Assembly (NCBI GenBank): GCA_027622795.1 | Contig: JAQBZA010000271.1 | Location: 1-5,000, forward strand | Source of the DNA: Planctomycetota bacterium | GTDB lineage: Bacteria; Planctomycetota; Planctomycetia; Pirellulales; UBA1268 | Direction: 5' to 3' | Length of the DNA stretch: 5,000 nt | In this document: piece by piece, positions 1 to 5,000 of the stretch | How positions within the stretch are numbered: the stretch's first letter is position 1 | Layout: each line of letters begins with the position of its first letter | Notes under the pieces: model-generated | What the model was told of the DNA's origin: nothing | What the model saw: the letters and a program-made list of their open reading frames with translations, nothing else | Databases searched by the model: none | Program-made: the position numbers and the translations under genes

Positions 1-295
1 CGGGCTTCATCACGGTGTAGCACTGCTCGCGGGTCTCATAGACCGGCTTGCAGACCGTGTAGGGAATCTCCTTTGTCCGCGTCTCATACACCGGCTTGCA
101 GACGGTGTTGCGGATCTCACGGGTGCGGGTCTCGTAGACCGGCTTCATGACCGTGTAGCACTGTTCGCGGGTCTCGTAGACCGGCTTGCACACCGTGTAG
201 GGGATCTCCTTGGTCCGCGTCTCCCACACCGGCTTGCAGACGGTGTAGTTGATGGTGCGCGACCGGGTCTCCCACACCGGCTTACAGACGGTGTA
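1..295 (-). repeat. In-frame YTV tandem repeat array with 138-bp higher-order period
   Basis: Residues 113-210 of the protein consist of consecutive units starting YTV or NTV: lengths 16, 16, 14, 16, 16, 14, then the start of another. Three units (16+16+14 residues, 138 bp) form a higher-order period: the DNA at 1-85 closely matches that at 139-223. In the first 60 aligned bases I count six differences, apparently all at synonymous third codon positions. The third unit of each block ends in REQC, and the following unit begins YTVMKP instead of YTVCKP. The array continues beyond the left edge. Confidence 0.9.
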
Positions 296-631
296 CTCGA
301 CGTCCTTGAAGCACTTCTCCGTCTCGTAGCGGACGTAGTTCACTTCCTTCTGCTCGACGACCTTTTCACAGACCGTCTTGTAGCAGGTGTACTGCTTCTG
401 CTCGTACACGACGTCTTTCACCAGCCGAGTGCCGCAGGGGGCGGCACATCCCGGCTCGACGGACGGCTCACAACTCGAACATCCTTCACGGGCACGCGCG
501 AAGCTGACTGTCGTCATCTTCCCGCTGCCGTGTTTGTAGCTGGCCAGCCCGCAGTAGGCGGCATCGGTACGCTCAACCGATGTCGCGATACATGCGAGCG
601 CCAGCAGACAACATAGCCACGTGGTCTTCAT
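1..631 (-). CDS. Secreted YTV-repeat cysteine-rich protein, C-terminus missing at window edge
   Basis: The reading frame is open from an ATG at 631-629 to the left edge, giving 210 residues with no stop, so the C-terminus lies outside. Residues 1-24 look like a signal peptide: MKTT, then a hydrophobic stretch to about residue 19, then a TDA-A cleavage-type site. A lipoprotein reading around C14 is possible but its lipobox is poor. Residues 25-70 are Cys-rich (C27, C51, C54, C62, C66). Residues 71-112 are degenerate repeats, and from Y113 onward come regular 14-16-residue repeats such as YTVCKPVYETRTKEIP. Eighteen cysteines are visible. The start is supported by AAAGAGG (646-640) 8 bases upstream. 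From memory, YTV-repeat proteins are planctomycete-specific and occur in the Rhodopirellula cell-wall fraction. A structural, disulfide-linked envelope role is inferred; no enzymatic domain is visible. It is divergent from rex and probably unrelated in function. Confidence 0.82.
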   Translation of the reverse strand, partial: MKTTWLCCLLALACIATSVERTDAAYCGLASYKHGSGKMTTVSFARAREGCSSCEPSVEPGCAAPCGTRLVKDVVYEQKQYTCYKTVCEKVVEQKEVNYVRYETEKCFKDVEYTVCKPVWETRSRTINYTVCKPVWETRTKEIPYTVCKPVYETREQCYTVMKPVYETRTREIRNTVCKPVYETRTKEIPYTVCKPVYETREQCYTVMKP

Positions 632-639
632 GTCTGCTG

Positions 640-646
640 CCTCTTT
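640..646 (-). promoter_or_regulatory. Ribosome binding site for the YTV-repeat gene
   Basis: The minus strand reads AAAGAGG, followed by 8 bases (GCAGCAGA C region) before the ATG at 631. It is a reasonable purine-rich Shine-Dalgarno sequence and fixes the start directly in front of a signal-peptide-like N-terminus. I found no convincing -35/-10 pair further upstream (650-780) for this gene. Confidence 0.55.
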
Positions 647-848
647 CGAGGACGGCTCCTAAAAACTGGGGTTGGAAATGGGAACGAAACACGCGCGAGT
701 GCGCAGCCGGAAAGGGACGGCCGCCCACCACACTCAAAGATCGGCCATAAAGTCCCCGCAGGTTGACGACTCAACCCAGTCGCCCAGGCTTTTCTAGAGC
801 CCCAGCGGCCGAATAAACGGTGCAGCCCCTACGAAACGCAGGGTTTTC

Positions 849-878
849 TTGCGAAGGGGGGGATGGGGCGGGTAGAGT
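849..878 (+). promoter_or_regulatory. Weak sigma70-like promoter candidate for rex
   Basis: TTGCGA (849-854) and TAGAGT (873-878) each match the sigma70 -35 and -10 consensus at four of six positions, with an 18-base spacer. The predicted transcription start would be near 885, leaving a leader of about 30 bases before the rex ATG. The spacer is almost entirely G-runs. Just upstream, CGCAGG (837-842) and CTTGCG (848-853) can form a short hairpin with one G-T pair. Planctomycete promoter consensus is poorly fixed, so this is only a candidate. Confidence 0.25.
856..872 (+). other. G-quadruplex-type motif upstream of rex
   Basis: Seven consecutive G (856-862), then AT, four G (865-868), C, and three G (870-872). 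Splitting the seven-G run as GGG-G-GGG gives four G-triplets with loops of 1, 2 and 1 bases, the short-loop pattern that favours a stable intramolecular quadruplex. It is on the rex non-template strand, 43-59 bases before the ATG. The sequence match is clear; a function is not shown. Confidence 0.45.
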
Positions 879-901
879 CTTGGTCGCCTCGCGTTGATTT
901 C

Positions 902-907
902 GGGGGA
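902..907 (+). promoter_or_regulatory. Ribosome binding site choosing the rex ATG
   Basis: GGGGGA lies 7 bases before the ATG at 915. The longer frame beginning at the TTG of 894 would include this Shine-Dalgarno sequence inside the coding region and has no comparable site of its own, so the ATG at 915 is the preferred start. Confidence 0.65.
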
Positions 908-914
908 TGTTTCG

Positions 915-1598
915 ATGACCGATTCGCAGCCATCTGCCGGCGAGACTCCGTCCGACTCCACCGTGCCGAAAGTGGTGGTGAGTCGGCTTTCGCTCTACCT
1001 GCGGGAATTGCAGCGGCTTCAGGCCGCCGGGCAGGAGACGATCTCGTCAAGCCAGCTGGGCACCCTGCTGGGCTTCAGCGACGCCCAGGTGCGGAAAGAC
1101 CTCGGCTTCGTGGGCCAGTTTGGCTACCCCGGCGTCGGCTACCGCTGCGACGAGCTCGTGCTTGCCATGCGGGACATCCTCGGCACCAACCAGCCCTGGC
1201 CGGTGGCGATGGTGGGCGTTGGCAATCTCGGCCTGGCCCTGCTCGGCTACCGCGGCTTCGGCCGGCAAAACTTCTCGATCGTGGCGGCCTTCGATGCCGA
1301 CCCGGCGAAGGTGGGCCAGACGATCCAGGGGCTCACGATCCAGCCGCTCGATGAACTCGCCACGACCGTGCAGGAAAAGCACGTGCGGCTCGGCATGATC
1401 GTGGTGCCGGGGCCGCAGGCGCAGGAAGTGAGTGACCAACTCGTGGCAGCTGGCGTGGAGGGCATCGTGAACTTCGCCCCCGTCACCCTCACGCTTCCGC
1501 CGCATGTGCAGGTGGTGGGCGTCGATCTCGCTATCGAGCTCGAGCAGCTTTCGTTTGCGGTCACAAATAAGCTTGTGAAAACGCTGCCGCAGGAATAG
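915..1598 (+). CDS. rex: Redox-sensing transcriptional repressor Rex
   Basis: This 227-residue protein has the two Rex domains at about the usual family length. Residues 20-75 form the winged-helix DNA-binding domain, with the family signatures RLSLYLREL (24-32), ISSSQLGTLLGFS (43-55), QVRKDLGFVGQFG (58-70) and GVGY (73-76). Residues 95-225 form the Rossmann (CoA-binding-type) domain with the dinucleotide motif GVGNLG (101-106) and AFDADP after the second strand. The C-terminal helix that swaps between subunits is represented by VDLAIELEQLSF. In characterised bacteria the Rex homodimer represses respiratory and fermentative genes and releases DNA when NADH binds, so it reports the NADH/NAD+ ratio. 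It stands alone on the plus strand; neither neighbour is an obvious redox gene. I see no good Rex operator in its own upstream region, so autoregulation is not supported. The first 18 residues are polar and probably disordered. Confidence 0.97.
   Translation: MTDSQPSAGETPSDSTVPKVVVSRLSLYLRELQRLQAAGQETISSSQLGTLLGFSDAQVRKDLGFVGQFGYPGVGYRCDELVLAMRDILGTNQPWPVAMVGVGNLGLALLGYRGFGRQNFSIVAAFDADPAKVGQTIQGLTIQPLDELATTVQEKHVRLGMIVVPGPQAQEVSDQLVAAGVEGIVNFAPVTLTLPPHVQVVGVDLAIELEQLSFAVTNKLVKTLPQE
1561..1578. repeat. Perfect 6-bp inverted repeat at the 3' end of rex
   Basis: TCACAA (1561-1566) and TTGTGA (1573-1578) are exact reverse complements separated by 6 bases, within the codons for the last dozen residues of Rex. 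It can fold as a 6-bp A/T-rich hairpin, but no T-run follows on either strand, so a terminator is unlikely. The hexamers equal Rex operator half-sites but face the opposite way round. It may be chance. Confidence 0.4.
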
Positions 1599-1622
1599 CC
1601 AGAAACCTCAATCAGACGCACC

Positions 1623-2333
1623 TCACGATTTGGGAAATGCGGATTTGTTGCCCCCGACTCCGAGAAAACAGGCTGCTCCAATCAAGCCAAGGCTCGCGCC
1701 AAACAACACATCGCTGGGGTAGTGAGCCGATGACACCAGCCGTTGCAGCATGGCTCCGATCGCCACCACGGCGAAGTACCAGGTAGCCTGTGGATAGCGC
1801 GAGGCGAGTGCCACGGCAAACCCCGCCGCCACAGCCGAATGGCCAGACGGAAAGCTCATCAGGTCGCTGCCGCTCGCCCCGGCTGCCGTTGCGGCGGCCT
1901 GCCCAAACGTATCAAAGGCGGAATCGATCGTCGAAAGGTCAATGGCTCGTGGCCGCACCCGAATAATCAGCGTTTTCAGGACATTGACGATCACACCGCC
2001 GCTATAGGTTGCCCCAAGAAATCGCACAAGTGATCCGGAGGGCAGCCACCACGCCCCTGTTGCCCGCCGCCACAACGATGGATCAATGGCCGCAATTCCG
2101 ATGACCAGACACGCAACACCGAGCCCGTGGGCGGCTATTTCAGGAAAGTCAAACAACCGCCGCAGGTCGCCCGGCAAGACATCCTCCCGCAACATCTTGG
2201 CTGCTGAGATATCAAACGGGAACGCGACGATTCCTCCACAGGCGCAGAGTGCGGCGAGCACTATGAGGCGACCCCGGAGACGCCCTGCCCCGCCAAATCG
2301 GTCGACAGGTGATGGCACGATAAAATCTGACAT
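1623..2333 (-). CDS. PAP2-family membrane lipid phosphatase (LpxE/PgpB-like)
   Basis: This 236-residue integral membrane protein carries the three-part PAP2 phosphatase signature: K120-x6-R127-P128, then P162-S-G-H165, then R198-x5-H204-x3-D208. H204 is the expected phospho-histidine nucleophile, H165 the general acid and D208 its partner. Spacings fit the lipid phosphatase consensus. About six hydrophobic segments are visible (roughly 22-40, 66-84, 103-124, 166-179, 183-200, 209-228), so the active site should face the periplasm. The residue before R198 is Gln, where the consensus has Ser. Family substrates include undecaprenyl pyrophosphate, phosphatidylglycerol phosphate and lipid A phosphates; sequence alone does not choose. 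Position after polyprenyl-phosphate sugar genes favours lipid A or carrier-lipid dephosphorylation (inference). I chose the ATG at 2333, with AGGA 12 bases upstream; an in-frame GTG at 2405 would add 24 unlikely residues and lacks a ribosome site. Confidence 0.9.
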   Translation of the reverse strand: MSDFIVPSPVDRFGGAGRLRGRLIVLAALCACGGIVAFPFDISAAKMLREDVLPGDLRRLFDFPEIAAHGLGVACLVIGIAAIDPSLWRRATGAWWLPSGSLVRFLGATYSGGVIVNVLKTLIIRVRPRAIDLSTIDSAFDTFGQAAATAAGASGSDLMSFPSGHSAVAAGFAVALASRYPQATWYFAVVAIGAMLQRLVSSAHYPSDVLFGASLGLIGAACFLGVGGNKSAFPKS

Positions 2334-2430
2334 GGCGCGATCAAGTCCTGACGATGATGGTGGTAACGCTCGCCCCACACCCGTCTGCGTGAGACAGCAC
2401 CGCACGGTACTGATCGGAGCGCAACTGCGA

Positions 2431-2454
2431 CAAGGCCGGAACCCAGGAGCCTTG
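2431..2454. other. Hairpin in the gap between epimerase and phosphatase genes
   Basis: CAAGGC (2431-2436) and GCCTTG (2449-2454) are exact reverse complements with a 12-base loop. It lies about 19 bases past the epimerase stop in the 139-base gap before the PAP2 start. On the transcribed minus strand it is followed by TCGCAG and not by a T-run, so it is not a standard intrinsic terminator. It could be a processing or partial attenuation structure, or chance. Confidence 0.25.
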
Positions 2455-2472
2455 GCCGCTCATTCGACCATC

Positions 2473-3501
2473 TCAGCCGGAACCAGCCCGCCAGCCGCGA
2501 TACCAGTCGACAAATCTCGACAGCCCTTCCCGCAGGGATGTTTGCGGCTGGAATCCAAAATCGCGTGATAGTGATTCCACGCCGGCAAATGTGGCCTCGA
2601 CATCTCCAGGTGGTTTTGGGCGGTCGTTTCGCAGGGCTTTTTTCCCGCACACCGCTTCGATGATCTCGAGCATCTCATTCACGGTCACTGGGGTGTGATT
2701 CCCCACGTTATAAATTCGCCACGGCGCAGCGCTTGTCGCTGCGTCCGGCCGATCTCCGCTCCACAGTTCATTTGGCTGCGCTGGCGATGCGACCATTCGC
2801 GCGATTGCCTCGACAACGTCATCCACATAGGTAAAGTCTCGACGCAGTTCACCACCGCCAAAGACATCGATCGGTTTCCCCTCAAGAATCGCCTCCGTGA
2901 ATTTCCAATAGGCCATATCGGGGCGACCCCATGGCCCATAGACCGTGAAGAAGCGCAGCCCGGTGCAGGGCACCCCGAAGAGATGTGCATATGAGTGTGC
3001 CATCGCTTCGTTTGCCTTTTTCGTGGCCGCATACAGACTGACAGGATGATTGACTTCATCCTGGACATCGAAGGGTGTCTTGGTGTTGGCACCATACACA
3101 CTCGACGAACTCGCGTAGATCAGGTTGCCCGTACCCGCCTGCCGGCAGGCCTCGAGGATGTTGGCAAATCCGACGAGATTGGACTGCACATACGCCGCAG
3201 GATTCTCGAGTGACCAGCGCACGCCCGCCTGCGCTGCCAGGTGGATCACGCATTCCTGTCCATGCACGTGTATGACATCCGCCACAAGCGGTGCATCACA
3301 AAGATCTCCCTCGACAAACCTCCAGCCGGGATGCCCATCGAGAATCGCAAGGCGATCTCGCTTCAGCCGCGGGGCATAGTAGGCATTGAGATTGTCAAAG
3401 CCGACGACGCGAAATCCGCCTGCAAGCAGACGCCGCGCGACGTGAAATCCGATAAATCCTGCGGCGCCGGTGATGACCACAACCGGAGGCATAACGCTCA
3501 T
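2473..3501 (-). CDS. UDP-glucuronate 4-epimerase (NAD-dependent, extended SDR family)
   Basis: This 342-residue protein interconverts UDP-glucuronate and UDP-galacturonate in the cytoplasm using tightly bound NAD+. The N-terminal Rossmann motif is GAAGFIG (12-18), followed by FDNLNAYY (35-42), where the Asp binds the NAD ribose, and GDL (65-67). The catalytic set is SSSS (131-134) and Y157-x3-K161. Features that separate the glucuronate 4-epimerase subfamily (LpsL, Cap1J, WbnF type) from GalE are present: HLAAQAGVRWSLENP (87-101), NLVGFANILEACR, TGLRFFTVYGPWGRPDMA (180-197), RRDFTYVDD (220-228), and a WSGDRPDAATSAAPWRIYNVG segment (247-267). Length is typical. The ATG overlaps the stop of the upstream GT2 gene as ATGA. 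A second in-frame ATG at 3492 has AGGTGG 10 bases upstream and is an alternative start three residues in. Product UDP-GalA is a likely donor for the glycosyltransferase next door. Specificity against UDP-Glc or UDP-Xyl is not proven. Confidence 0.94.
   Translation of the reverse strand: MSVMPPVVVITGAAGFIGFHVARRLLAGGFRVVGFDNLNAYYAPRLKRDRLAILDGHPGWRFVEGDLCDAPLVADVIHVHGQECVIHLAAQAGVRWSLENPAAYVQSNLVGFANILEACRQAGTGNLIYASSSSVYGANTKTPFDVQDEVNHPVSLYAATKKANEAMAHSYAHLFGVPCTGLRFFTVYGPWGRPDMAYWKFTEAILEGKPIDVFGGGELRRDFTYVDDVVEAIARMVASPAQPNELWSGDRPDAATSAAPWRIYNVGNHTPVTVNEMLEIIEAVCGKKALRNDRPKPPGDVEATFAGVESLSRDFGFQPQTSLREGLSRFVDWYRGWRAGSG
3498..3501 (-). other. ATGA stop/start overlap between GT2 and epimerase genes
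   Basis: On the minus strand the epimerase ATG (3501-3499) shares bases with the GT2 TGA (3500-3498). Such an overlap is typical of translational coupling and shows that the two genes are on one transcript. AGGTGG lies directly upstream, inside the end of the GT2 gene. Confidence 0.85.
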
Positions 3502-4502
3502 GCCACCTGACGACAGTGCGTCTCAGACACTCTTCCGAGCGGTCGAATGCTCCACGGATGGAGGTTCCGCGAACGCCACCATGTCGACACTGTTGTGGCG
3601 GCGATGATACCAACCCCTACGAGGCTGAATCCCGCAAACCCCGTGAGCGTTGCCGTGGTCATCACCTGCCACCACGAAACGCTTGACCCGGCAAGGGCAG
3701 ACATGGTGGCAACCACCACACACAACGGCGCAGTGACGAGCAGCAGCAAGCCCGCACCGATCAGGAGGCGCGTCATGGGCACGGCCAGTCGTGTGAACCA
3801 ACATAAGACGGCGAGATCCACCGCCACCTTAAAGGTACGAGACAGCCCGTATTTTGATCGCCCGCTGCGGCGGGGATGGTGTCTCACCGGAATCTCACTC
3901 CATCGCCCTCCCCGAGCATCGGCGAGCACGGCAATGAATCGATGCATGTCGCCCTCGAGCGGCAGTTCCTCGGCGAGGTCGCGGCGGATCACCCGGATGG
4001 CACAGCCGAGATCCTTGACTTTTACTCCGGTCAGACGACGAATCAGCCAATTGGCGGCCAGAGACGGAAGCCGCCGAGACCAGAAGACGTCCTGTCGAAT
4101 CTTCCTCCAGCCATGCACAACGTCGTAGCCCTGCTCCAGGCGTTCCAGGAGCAGAGGGATGTCAGCGGGATCATTTTGCAGGTCCGCGTCGAGGAACGCC
4201 AACATTTCTCCCCGACTATTCCGAATACCAGCATCAAGAGCCGCGGTCTGACCAAAACATCTCCGCAAGTGGATGACGACAAGATCATCACGTCGTTCCG
4301 CAAGCCCATCCAGCAGCGCGGCAGAACCGTCGGTCGAACCGTCGTCAACGAGGACGTATTCATATGAGCGACCGGTCAACGGCATGGCCGCGTCGAGAGC
4401 ATTGAGCAGCGGCTCGATATTTCCGCACTCGTTGTGGATCGGCACAACGACGGAGACCGCAATGTCGGATGTTGGGCACCGCAAGACACACTGCTCATCC
4501 AT
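3498..4502 (-). CDS. Family 2 polyprenyl-phosphate glycosyltransferase (DPM1/GtrB/ArnC/RgtE type)
   Basis: This 334-residue enzyme should transfer a sugar from a nucleotide donor to polyprenyl phosphate at the cytoplasmic face of the inner membrane. The GT-A domain begins at residue 14: VSVVVPIHNECGNI (16-29), EYVLVDDGSTDGS (48-60, nucleotide-binding DDG), a FGQTAALDAGIRNSRGE segment (83-99), and FLDADLQNDP (103-112), which holds the metal-binding DxD at D105-D107. KDLGCAIRVIRRD (163-175) and R212-SGRSKYGLSR (to 222) are the acceptor-side signatures of the DPM/GtrB subgroup. Two hydrophobic segments follow (about 245-268 and 283-305), as is usual for GtrB-like members. I start it at the ATG at 4502 because GGAGAG lies 7 bases upstream; the frame also offers an ATG at 4550 and a GTG at 4598 with weaker sites. 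The sugar cannot be read from sequence; the adjacent epimerase suggests galacturonate. Confidence 0.93.
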   Translation of the reverse strand: MDEQCVLRCPTSDIAVSVVVPIHNECGNIEPLLNALDAAMPLTGRSYEYVLVDDGSTDGSAALLDGLAERRDDLVVIHLRRCFGQTAALDAGIRNSRGEMLAFLDADLQNDPADIPLLLERLEQGYDVVHGWRKIRQDVFWSRRLPSLAANWLIRRLTGVKVKDLGCAIRVIRRDLAEELPLEGDMHRFIAVLADARGGRWSEIPVRHHPRRSGRSKYGLSRTFKVAVDLAVLCWFTRLAVPMTRLLIGAGLLLLVTAPLCVVVATMSALAGSSVSWWQVMTTATLTGFAGFSLVGVGIIAATTVSTWWRSRNLHPWSIRPLGRVSETHCRQVA

Positions 4503-4509
4503 CACAATG

Positions 4510-4515
4510 CTCTCC
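4510..4515 (-). promoter_or_regulatory. Ribosome binding site fixing the GT2 start
   Basis: The minus strand reads GGAGAG, then 7 bases (CATTGTG), then ATG at 4502. This is the best Shine-Dalgarno match among the possible starts and leaves only 13 residues before the GT2 fold, as expected for the family. It makes 4503-4631 a 129-base noncoding gap. Confidence 0.65.
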
Positions 4516-4578
4516 GACCATACGGTTGTTGACGCCTCCGACGCAGTCATGATCTCGGCTCTGGGCCACCGCTGGCGA

Positions 4579-4602
4579 CTGCGTTGGATCCGCAACACGC
4601 AG
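4579..4602. other. Bulged hairpin between the GT39-like and GT2 genes
   Basis: On the plus strand CTGCG-TTG (4579-4586) pairs with CAA-CGCAG across a 6-base loop (GATCCG), with CA bulged on the right arm, giving an eight-pair stem. It lies in the 129-base gap after the GT39-like stop at 4632. No T-run follows on the minus strand, so it is not a classical terminator. It might modulate readthrough or mRNA stability in the cluster, or be chance. Confidence 0.25.
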
Positions 4603-4631
4603 CCTCGCGGGCAATCGGCATCAGGCGTGCC

Positions 4632-5000
4632 TCATCTCCAGACATTACGATTCCCGTGGGCTATCTTCCCAGTTTGCCCATTTGCGCGACCAAGCAACAC
4701 CACCTCCCCCCCCCGAAGAAACCGCGGCATTGACTCGAGTTCGACAACATCCCGGGGCAGGGCATCCCCAAGCGATTCAAGGCTGTTTCGCGTGGTCACG
4801 AGAAATGCATCAGCCGTATATCCTGCGAAGAAGTTCTGCACCATTTCGGCATCGGCACACCGCTCCACCCGATCGCCTGAGTAGTAGACCAGACTGTCCA
4901 GAAAGAATTGATAGCTTCGCAAGTGCGGTGAAGCGGTCGTGGCATGCTTCTGAACCCACCGTGCGACATGCGGACTGTTCTGGTGGGCGGAGGCCTGCGG
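4632..5000 (-). CDS. C-terminal end of an ArnT/GT39-like membrane glycosyltransferase (N-terminus outside window)
   Basis: The frame is open from the right edge to a TGA at 4634-4632, giving 122 residues and continuing upstream beyond the window. The visible part is soluble, with no membrane segment. It contains SYQFFLDSLVYYSGDRVER, then DAFLVTTRNSLESL and PRFLRGGEVVLLGR. This pattern (a SLVYYSGR-like strand, a middle residue-is-withheld type segment, and a closing RFLRxGxVVLL) is what I know from the periplasmic C-terminal domain of ArnT/PMT-like (GT39/GT83) proteins in planctomycetes. Such enzymes take sugar from a polyprenyl-phosphate carrier and place it on lipid A or another acceptor outside the inner membrane. 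The membrane core and the catalytic acidic residues of the first loop lie outside, so family assignment rests on this tail plus the directly downstream polyprenyl-phosphate glycosyltransferase. A run of nine G sits in the codons for the RGGE segment. Confidence 0.62.
   Translation of the reverse strand, partial: PQASAHQNSPHVARWVQKHATTASPHLRSYQFFLDSLVYYSGDRVERCADAEMVQNFFAGYTADAFLVTTRNSLESLGDALPRDVVELESMPRFLRGGEVVLLGRANGQTGKIAHGNRNVWR

Noticed and set aside
1..295. Tandem repeats that might be read as a CRISPR array
   Set aside because: Repeats are contiguous with no unique spacers, vary at codon third positions and keep an open frame; they are protein-coding repeats.
788..803. Short palindrome-like segment around TCTAGA in the divergent intergenic region
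   Set aside because: The possible stem is only four base pairs and has no supporting context.
849..855. TTGCGAA as a Rex operator half-site for autoregulation
   Set aside because: Only one imperfect half is present; no matching TTCACAA-like half follows at operator spacing, as G-runs occupy that position.
894..914. Upstream TTG start adding seven residues to Rex
   Set aside because: It would place the good GGGGGA ribosome site inside the gene; the ATG at 915 has that site at correct spacing.
863..1505. Long open frames overlapping rex in other frames on both strands
   Set aside because: They have Arg/Pro/Ala-rich compositions typical of high-GC shadows and no recognisable domain, while the rex frame is unmistakable.
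1579..1660. Bidirectional terminator between convergent rex and PAP2 genes
   Set aside because: I could not find a GC-rich stem followed by a T-run on either strand in this short region.
2334..2405. GTG-initiated 24-residue N-terminal extension of the PAP2 protein
   Set aside because: No ribosome site precedes the GTG and the extension looks nothing like a family N-terminus; the ATG at 2333 gives a normal-length protein.
2086..2650. Plus- and minus-strand open frames across the phosphatase/epimerase junction
   Set aside because: Shadow frames of the PAP2 and epimerase genes with no domain pattern and no ribosome site.
3547..4367. Plus-strand open frames of up to 193 residues opposite the GT2 gene
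   Set aside because: They are antisense to a well-supported glycosyltransferase and show low-complexity, domain-free protein sequence.

Overview
The window looks like chromosomal DNA of a planctomycete, probably near Pirellulales. Base composition is moderately high in G+C. The left end encodes a secreted, cysteine-rich protein built from YTV(C/M)KPV(Y/W)ETR repeats, a repeat type I know from planctomycete cell-surface proteins. The organism assignment is an inference from protein style; no rRNA or other marker gene is present.

Layout. Positions 1-631 (minus) hold the first 210 residues of the YTV-repeat protein, which runs off the left edge. Positions 632-914 are a divergent intergenic region with a weak promoter candidate and a G-quadruplex-type G-run cluster in front of rex. 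Positions 915-1598 (plus) encode Rex, the NADH/NAD+-sensing repressor. From 1623 to the right edge everything lies on the minus strand. In transcription order it is: the C-terminal end of a GT39/ArnT-like membrane glycosyltransferase (5000-4632, cut by the window edge), a GT2 polyprenyl-phosphate glycosyltransferase of the DPM1/GtrB/ArnC type (4502-3498), a UDP-glucuronate 4-epimerase (3501-2473, overlapping the GT2 stop by ATGA), and a PAP2 membrane phosphatase (2333-1623).

The minus-strand set reads as one pathway. The epimerase would make UDP-galacturonate from UDP-glucuronate. The GT2 enzyme would load a sugar onto polyprenyl phosphate. The ArnT-like enzyme would move it from the lipid carrier to an acceptor on the outer side of the inner membrane. 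The PAP2 enzyme would remove a lipid phosphate. These are the four enzyme classes of the rhizobial lipid A galacturonate system (LpsL, RgtE, RgtA-D, LpxE), here in one compact cluster. That parallel is the main point of interest. The acceptor and the actual sugar are not proven by sequence, and general surface-glycan or protein O-glycosylation remains possible.

I saw no tRNA, rRNA, CRISPR array, insertion sequence or integrase. The 24 bases between the convergent rex and PAP2 genes contain no clear terminator.
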